DNA of 64,000 nucleotides from Rhizomys pruinosus (lineage: Eukaryota > Chordata > Mammalia > Rodentia > Spalacidae): assembly GCA_009823505.1 (NCBI GenBank), contig VZQC01004719.1, positions 1,393,444 through 1,457,443 on the forward strand. The letters are read 5' to 3'. Shown piece after piece: positions 58,084 through 64,000 of the stretch. The translations under genes were made by a program, and so were the position numbers. Every line of letters begins with the position of its first letter. Position 1 is the stretch's first letter. The notes under the pieces were generated by a model. That model was not told where the DNA came from, ran no database searches, and saw only the letters and a list, made by a program, of their open reading frames with translations.

Positions 58084-59325
58084 AACTAAATGTACAGATA
58101 AACTGAATATATACCACCTGTGCCCCTTTTTCTAAGCCAAAGGAACACTTCTGCAAGAAGATGTGGGCGCAGAGTTTAGAATGTAAGGGCTGCCAGATTG
58201 CTGTGAGAATGGTGAAACTACAAACAAATATAGACTGACTGCTCATTTATCAACTTGATGAACATACAANNNNNNNNNNNNNNNNNNNNNNNNNNNNNNN
58301 NNNNNNNNNNNNNNNNNNNNNNNNNNNNNNNNNNNNNNNNNNNNNNNNNNNNNNNNNNNNNNNNNNNNNNNNNNNNNNNNNNNNNNNNNNNNNNNNNNNN
58401 NNNNNNNNNNNNNNNNNNNNNNNNNNNNNNNNNNNNNNNNNNNNNNNNNNNNNNNNNNNNNNNNNNNNNNNNNNNNNNNNNNNNNNNNNNNNNNNNNNNN
58501 NNNNNNNNNNNNNNNNNNNNNNNNNNNNNNNNNNNNNNNNNNNNNNNNNNNNNNNNNNNNNNNNNNNNNNNNNNNNNNNNNNNNNNNNNNNNNNNNNNNN
58601 NNNNNNNNNNNNNNNNNNNNNNNNNNNNNNNNNNNNNNNNNNNNNNNNNNNNNNNNNNNNNNNNNNNNNNNNNNNNNNNNNNNNNNNNNNNNNNNNNNNN
58701 NNNNNNNNNNNNNNNNNNNNNNNNNNNNNNNNNNNNNNNNNNNNNNNNNNNNNNNNNNNNNNNNNNNNNNNNNNNNNNNNNNNNNNNNNNNNNNNNNNNN
58801 NNNNNNNNNNNNNNNNNNNNNNNNNNNNNNNNNNNNNNNNNNNNNNNNNNNNNNNNNNNNNNNNNNNNNNNNNNNNNNNNNNNNNNNNNNNNNNNNNNNN
58901 NNNNNNNNNNNNNNNNNNNNNNNNNNNNNNNNNNNNNNNNNNNNNNNNNNNNNNNNNNNNNNNNNNNNNNNNNNNNNNNNNNNNNNNNNNNNNNNNNNNN
59001 NNNNNNNNNNNNNNNNNNNNNNNNNNNNNNNNNNNNCCCCCCTGCTGGATGGTGGGACCCATGAGCTGTGTGGGTTTGGGCACAACTGCTTGCAAATTGG
59101 TTTTACATGAAGGATGCTTGTACTCACAAATTATCACTTATTGTTAAAAAAATGAAAACAAAACAAAACAAAACAAAAAAACAGAGAAAGATGCAGAAAA
59201 GTTATGGCAGAATGCATGATCTGGGATGGGTAGGGGTGGGGTGGGGGGAAGGGAAGGAGATATATGCCTGAACTTAATTGGAAAATGATGTATTAAATAC
59301 ACAAAGCATCAATAAAAAAACATGC
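58084..59325 (+). mobile_element. Lx-like LINE-1 3' UTR with assembly gap
   Basis: 58110-58269 and 59037-59150 match the copies at 42.1-42.4 and 60.9-61.1 kb ('tgtgccc.tttctaagcc', 'gaatggtgaaactaca', 'gctggatggtgggaccc', 'gggcacaactgcttg'). 59180-59325 is a standard L1 end: 'gttatggcagaatgcatgat', G-rich tract, 'aaagcatcaataaaaaaa'. The middle is N. Confidence 0.82.
58270..59036. other. Assembly gap (767 N)
   Basis: Only undetermined bases. The open frames that cross it are meaningless. The flanks are '...acatacaa' and 'cccccctgctggatgg'. Confidence 1.
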
Positions 59326-59344
59326 CTAAAAAAGAAAGCAGGTT

Positions 59345-59562
59345 AAGCATGGGCTGGGGAGCAAGCCAGTAAGCAGTGTTCCTTCATGGCCTGTGCTTCA
59401 CCTCCTGCCTCCAGATTCATGCCCTGTGTTCTTACCTTGGGTTCCCTCAGTAATGAACTGTAATCCCAGAGATGTGAGTGGAATAAACCCTTTCTTTCCC
59501 AAGTTGGTATTGGTCAGAGTGTTTTGTCTCAGCAATAGAAAAGAAACCTAGAACACTTTTCA
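59345..59562 (-). mobile_element. URR1-type DNA transposon fragment
   Basis: Reverse of URR1: 'gggagcaagccagtaagcag', 'tcacctcctgcctccagat', 'aataaaccctttctttccca' and 'agttggtattggtcagagtg'. One end is missing. Confidence 0.75.
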
Positions 59563-60405
59563 AGTGTAATGAAAGTTCAGTAGTTTTAAGGTATTGATCA
59601 TGTATCAGCTAAGTGGTAGTTTCTTACATATCTCTGTTTTAGCACAGGGTGTCATGATTCCATTCCCATCACAAGGAAAAAAAAACAAAACATGTGGTCT
59701 GGCCGCTGGCTATTGACTGTAGTTTCCCCTTAGAATGTTTCCTCTGGCATTAAACTCAGGCTCTATCAAGTGCTACATCAGCCATGAATATACACTTGCA
59801 CTTTGTTGTGTGTGTTTATGCATGGAAATTACCAGAGAATTAACTAACCTGCTGTAATTAAGTAATTAACGCTTCAAGTATTGTTGGTATTCTGCTTAAA
59901 GTCACAATGCAAATTGTCCATCCAGTACTCATGATGAGCACACAACAAAACAGAACTCTCCTTGTCCTTGAGATTCCTGGGGTGCTACCAAGAGGGCTTC
60001 TTTTCAAAACAGGGGAAATCACATACTAATTACCAATTAAATTATTAAAAAGCATAACCTGTAAAATTAATATTGCATAAGTAGTTCAGAATCAGTAGTT
60101 TCCTATGTATAAAATAAAAGATTTCCAAAATCTTTAAAACATTCTACTGATTATAATTTTCTAACTACACTAACAAAAATTATTGTGGGAAATAATATAA
60201 GAGTAGAAGTTCTAATTTGCGTAATGTTTTCTGTTTTATATTCCATTACGTATATTCTGGCATATTTCAAGCATATTAATCAAGAATTAAAATACTTTGG
60301 ATCAAAACAGAATTTATGTATGAATGAAAGTATTTCACTGAGCTGTACATTTCAGTTTATAGCTCGTGCAAATTGACAGTAACTTCTGTATAATGCCAGT
60401 AAGAG
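59563..60405. other. AT-rich unique sequence
   Basis: No recognised feature. Confidence 0.45.
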
Positions 60406-60565
60406 CCGGGCTTGGTGGCGCACGCCTTTAATACTAGCACTTGGGAGGTAGAGGCAGGAGGATCTTTGTGAGTTCAAGGCCAGCCTGGTCTACAGAGTGA
60501 GTTCCAGGACAGCTGGATCTACAGGGAGATCCTGTCTTGAAAAGACCAAAAAAAAAAAAAAAAAA
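60406..60565 (+). mobile_element. B1 SINE
   Basis: Full-length B1 from 'gccgggcttggtggcgcacg' to an A tail of 18. Close to consensus, so among the younger B1s. Confidence 0.95.
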
Positions 60566-60761
60566 GAGGTGCTTGCATTTTTAAAATATAATGGAAGTTG
60601 CACTAGACCAATTTTCTAATATTTCTGATGGATATGTTCTTGAGAGAAAAAAAAGATAAAAATTATGGCGACGATAGGTTAACAAAGGTATTGGTATCAC
60701 TTTTCCTGGGTATTTTTACCACTTACTGGGTGTATTCTCTTTAAAAAGTTTAATGATCGGA

Positions 60762-60898
60762 TATGCATGCCTATTGATAATCACAGTTCTTGGGAGGCTG
60801 TGAGGCCGAAGAATATAAAAGGATGTTCAAGGCAAAGCTTTGCAGTGTACACCAGTGAGTTTGGGACATACCTGGGTTATTAAAGACCCTATCTAGGG
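60762..60898 (+). mobile_element. Old B1 SINE
   Basis: 'gcatgcctattgataatcac', 'agttcttgggaggctgtgag' and 'gacatacctgggttattaaa' follow the B1 order; very diverged. Confidence 0.6.
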
Positions 60899-61345
60899 AA
60901 CAACCTGTTGGAAGAGGGGGGCGTGTAGAAATGTTAAAGGGCTGCTGATTGGGGTTCATTGGGAATGTAGAACTACAGCAATGTAGTCTGTGAACACTCA
61001 TTGATTCATCCTTGATAATGCAACCAACAACCTGTCACCCCCCACTGGAATGGTGGGGCTGTAGGTGTTTGGCACAACAGCCTGCAGATAGGTTTTGCAT
61101 GGAGAGGTAATGCCTTGTACTCATGGGATTATCACTGTATAGCCTAAAAATGTGAAAAAAAATATAAACAAACTGAGAGAAAGATGCAGGACATTATAGT
61201 CAGATGCATGATTCTGGGATGGGGTGGGGGTGGGGGGGGGGGGGGGGGAGGGAAAGGGAAATAAGCCTATAACTGAATTGGAAAAAAATGTATGAAATGC
61301 ACAAAGGCATCAATAAAAACTAATTTAATTAAAAAAAAATAATAA
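60895..61345 (+). mobile_element. Lx-like LINE-1 3' UTR and end
   Basis: 'gaatgtagaactacagcaat', a short C run, 'actggaatggtggggctg' and 'ggcacaacagcctgcagata' match the 42 and 58-59 kb copies; then 'gactgagagaaagatgcagg'-type L1 end, a G run at 61229-61248 and 'aggcatcaataaaaac'. Confidence 0.8.
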
Positions 61346-61361
61346 AATAAAATAAACTATC

Positions 61362-61387
61362 ATAAAAAAAAAAAAAAAAAAAAAAAA
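61362..61387. repeat. Poly-A run
   Basis: About 24 A; likely tail sequence of the preceding element. Confidence 0.9.
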
Positions 61388-61411
61388 GGACCCATCTAAA
61401 TAAAAAAAACT

Positions 61412-61626
61412 ATCTCGAGATGGATAAATGACTCAGTAGTTAACATCATGTATTGCTTTTCCATATGATGGGCATTCAATTCCCAGGTCCTAGTCAACCT
61501 GTTGTCAACTGCCTGTGTTACTAGATCCCCAGAAGCTGATGTCTCTGCAGTCTTCAGGGTCTCATAGTCACAAGTATCTAACCACACTTATACACGTTCA
61601 TATACATGATTAAAAATAAAATAAAT
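61412..61626 (+). mobile_element. Old B3-type SINE
   Basis: 'gagatggataaatgactcag', 'gcattcaattcccaggtcct' and 'cacttatacacgttcatata' then AATAAAATAAA: forward B3 order, diverged. Confidence 0.7.
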
Positions 61627-61627
61627 T

Positions 61628-61792
61628 CTTACCCAGGCATGATGGGGCATGTCTCTAATCTCATAATTTGGGAAACAGAGGCAAGAAGATCTCTGTGATA
61701 TCATGGCCCAATGGGTCTACATAGTGACACAGTTGGGTCACTGGGGCTACAGGGAGACTCTGAGTTAAAAGAAAATAAATAAATAAAACTTA
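61628..61792 (+). mobile_element. Old B1 SINE
   Basis: 'acccaggcatgatggggcat', 'gaggcaagaagatctctgtg' and 'ggggctacagggagactctg' with AAATAAATAAA tail; an unusual duplication-like middle ('gtgacacagttgggtcact'). Confidence 0.8.
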
Positions 61793-61799
61793 AAATAAA

Positions 61800-62250
61800 T
61801 AAATCTTTAAAAAAAAAAGAAAATAATTGAATATATGCATATGATCCAGAATAATGAGAAAGAGAGACTTGAAATTATATAAAAGCTTTATTAGTAGATG
61901 TATTGTTTTTTAACTATTAAAAATGAACTATTACAAATAAGAGATGGGAACTCATTTATCTTTTGTTAATAACACATTAAAATAATGAAGCTTGACATTT
62001 TGGTGCCATCCAAATGCATTCTTATGTTTCATATTGATTTTTATTCTTCAAGTTTTATGCTATGTTTTATATAATAGAAAAAGTCTAATGGAATTAAGAC
62101 TGTTATTTTTTCTTTTGAAAAATATTTTATTTGTCAGTTCAACACACACTATAATACGATGGGAAAGTAATTTCATTGAGGGATTATCTAAGTTAAGGTT
62201 ATCCTTTCAGGATTTTTGTGAATGATTGTCTTGATTACATTAATTGATTT
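61800..62250. other. AT-rich unique sequence
   Basis: No recognised feature. Confidence 0.4.
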
Positions 62251-62279
62251 GGGAGACTTATGTCAGGTATCCCGTACTA

Positions 62280-62475
62280 CATAAAATGAAGAAGGCAAGC
62301 TAAATGCTAGAATGAAAGCCTTAACTCTGCTCTCTGCTATTGACTGTGGATGTGATGGCACTATCTACTTCAAATTCCTGGCACCTTGTCTTCCATGTAC
62401 TGATGGACTGTGTACTGACATTGCGATCTAAATAAACCCTTTCTTTTTTGCTACTTATTTTTCCCTACCAACAGG
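62280..62475 (-). mobile_element. URR1-type fragment
   Basis: 'aattcctggcaccttgtctt', 'tgatggactgtgtactgaca' and 'aataaaccctttctttttt' follow reverse URR1 as in the 59.4 kb copy; diverged. Confidence 0.55.
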
Positions 62476-62639
62476 AAAGAAAACGTAAATCAATGTATCT
62501 TAAAAAAAAAAAAAAACCCTCAGGCTTCTCCCAAAATTTAAATCCTCCTTCCTAAATTTCTCAAGTACTTGAGTTCAATATAATATTACAGGTAATATTC
62601 GCAACATACGTGCACTGAATTAACTGTTTTATTCATTGT

Positions 62640-63062
62640 TTAAAGTTTGACAATAACATTAAACTTGGTATCTTTTCTAGATTATATTTGTTTTGTAATA
62701 GAAACGTTTATGAGAGGAAAAGGCTTATTTCAGCTTACATTTTTAGGTAACAGTCCATGTCTCAAGGAAATCAGGGTAGGAGAAATTCAAAGCAGGTACC
62801 TGGAGAAGAAACATGGGTCAATGCTGCTTATGTGCTATAGCTTGTTCCCCATGGCTCATGCACAACTTTCTTATGTAAACCAGGATCACTTGCCCAGGGG
62901 TGGCATAGCCCAAAGTTAGCTGGGCCCTCCCACATCAGGCAAAAAAATAAGAAATGTTCCACACACATGGCCACAGGCCAATCAATTTGTTGAAGACACT
63001 CCCCTAACAGACTTGCTCAGATAACTCTGGGTTGTGTCAAAGTGAGAGCTGAGCTAAGAGGT
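62640..63062 (+). mobile_element. URR1-type DNA transposon
   Basis: 'gagaggaaaaggcttatttc', 'aagcaggtacctggagaaga', 'cttgcccaggggtggcatag' and 'gctgggccctcccacatca' are in URR1 order and orientation. Opposite orientation to the fragment just upstream. Confidence 0.75.
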
Positions 63063-63142
63063 CAGATTACAAAACATAATATACCTTTTTTTTTTCTTTC
63101 TAACAAATAGGACATTTTATATGCCTATTCACATCTTTTAAA

Positions 63143-63245
63143 TGCCAGAAAATGGTGATCGATACCCTGGATTTGTTAGCTCCCATGTGGGGTCTTCATG
63201 AAGAACAGCCATTGTTCTTAACCTCTGAGACATATCTGAAACCTT
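63143..63245 (-). mobile_element. Old B3/B2 fragment
   Basis: 'gctcccatgtggggtcttca', 'gaagaacagccattgttctt' and 'aacctctgagacatatctga' are a decayed reverse B2/B3 head. Confidence 0.65.
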
Positions 63246-64000
63246 AAGTAAAATAATGATTGCTTTATACACAAAAATTACACCACCACTGATGTTAACT
63301 GTGAGTATTACAGAGTGAGTAAAATGTGGGCAATAAAGCCAGAGTGGAAATACTGAACAAGGACTGAGTCATATCCAAATAAATAAATACGGTCTGTGTG
63401 AGATCTCATCATACTATCCACAATGATTCATACAAATTAATGGACTTTTTATATCTGGGAGTTTTAATATTTATAGACTATTCTCAGTCATGAATAACTG
63501 AACCCCCAGCAACCAAAACTTCTGATGAAAGTGGACTATTACAGTTAATTATTAAATTACGAATACGCATTTTTGGGAATCCCACAGTTGTCTTCTAGTC
63601 ATGTAGGACAGACACGTGGTGCCCTTTCTTTCCCCATCCCTGAGGAACAGTACGGGAAATCTCTTCTCGTGGATCAATCTGCCAAAATACTGATTTGTTT
63701 CCTCATATTATTTATTAAAATCTGATACTAATTAGCATTGCAATGTGCCTGCCTTTTACCACACTGCCCTACAAAATTCTAATTTTTCATAAAACAAAGG
63801 TAGTCTTCAAACTTAAAATATCATACCTTTTTATATTTTCCGTATTTTTCTTTTTCATTAATTCTAGACAATTTCCTAATAATCCAGTCTAGTTACTCCG
63901 TCTCCCATGTACTCTTCTATCTCCCTTCTCCCTCCTGCACCTGGCAAACCCTATCCTCCATACCGCCATACTTTTTTTGTTTCCTAGGTTCATGATTTTG
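63246..64000. other. AT-rich unique sequence to window end
   Basis: No gene recognised. The pyrimidine-rich end (63890-63960) may be the start of another repeat cut by the window edge. Confidence 0.4.

Noticed and set aside
58243..59137. Open frames of about 270-295 codons
   Set aside because: They run through the N gap; almost all residues are undetermined.
1..64000. CRISPR array, prophage or bacterial operon
   Set aside because: The window is eukaryotic repeat-rich DNA; direct repeats are SINEs, microsatellites or local duplications without regular spacers.

Overview
This window looks like muroid rodent nuclear DNA from an AT-rich, gene-poor intergenic region or a very long intron. The evidence is the repeat content: B1 and B2/B3 SINEs, B4 (ID-B1) SINEs, rodent LINE-1 in many truncated copies, Lx-like L1 3' ends, URR1-type DNA transposon copies and two class-II-like solo LTRs. 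The young B2 copies have a long cricetid-style body (second half ending in a tail with a CATGCAGACAGTACATTCATACACATA-like motif, here paraphrased from several copies) rather than the typical mouse B2, so a vole, hamster or deer-mouse type of genome is more likely than Mus. That placement is an inference. No host protein-coding gene, exon, tRNA, rRNA or CRISPR array could be supported; the longest open frames are LINE-1 remnants, SINE read-through or frames running over the N gap.

Layout. 1-9 kb: B1 fragment, a 5'-truncated L1 split by a B1, two minus-strand B2/B3 copies, a B4, then AT-rich unique sequence. 9-16 kb: an L1 carrying nested B1 and B2 and a templated scar, then minus-strand L1 3' ends with nested B2. 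16-25 kb: an unclassified rodent repeat, URR1 copies, unique AT-rich DNA, and a small GC-richer patch with a 26-bp minisatellite. 25.9-28 kb: minus-strand L1 with B1 and B2 in its 3' UTR. 29.7-32.4 kb: an L1 3' UTR with an internal tandem duplication, broken by an antisense solo LTR. 34.4-40.4 kb: the most complete L1, with 5' UTR monomers, ORF1 and ORF2, all defective; its two halves appear to come from different L1 lineages joined at a B2. 41-54.6 kb: further L1 3' ends, a second solo LTR of the same family, a 5'-inverted (twin-primed) L1 and several microsatellites. 57.8-63.2 kb: dense SINE/L1/URR1 cluster with a 767-base assembly gap.

The elements do not form a working system together. 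They are layers of independent retrotransposon insertions, and the order of insertion can be read from nesting and target-site duplications. L1 enzymes encoded elsewhere would have mobilised the SINEs seen here (known for the families, not shown by this sequence). I did not find a previously undescribed functional system; the noteworthy items are structural: L1 mosaicism, an ORF1 coiled-coil repeat, 3' UTR duplication, local templated rearrangements, a minisatellite, and a gap sitting on a poly-C tract.
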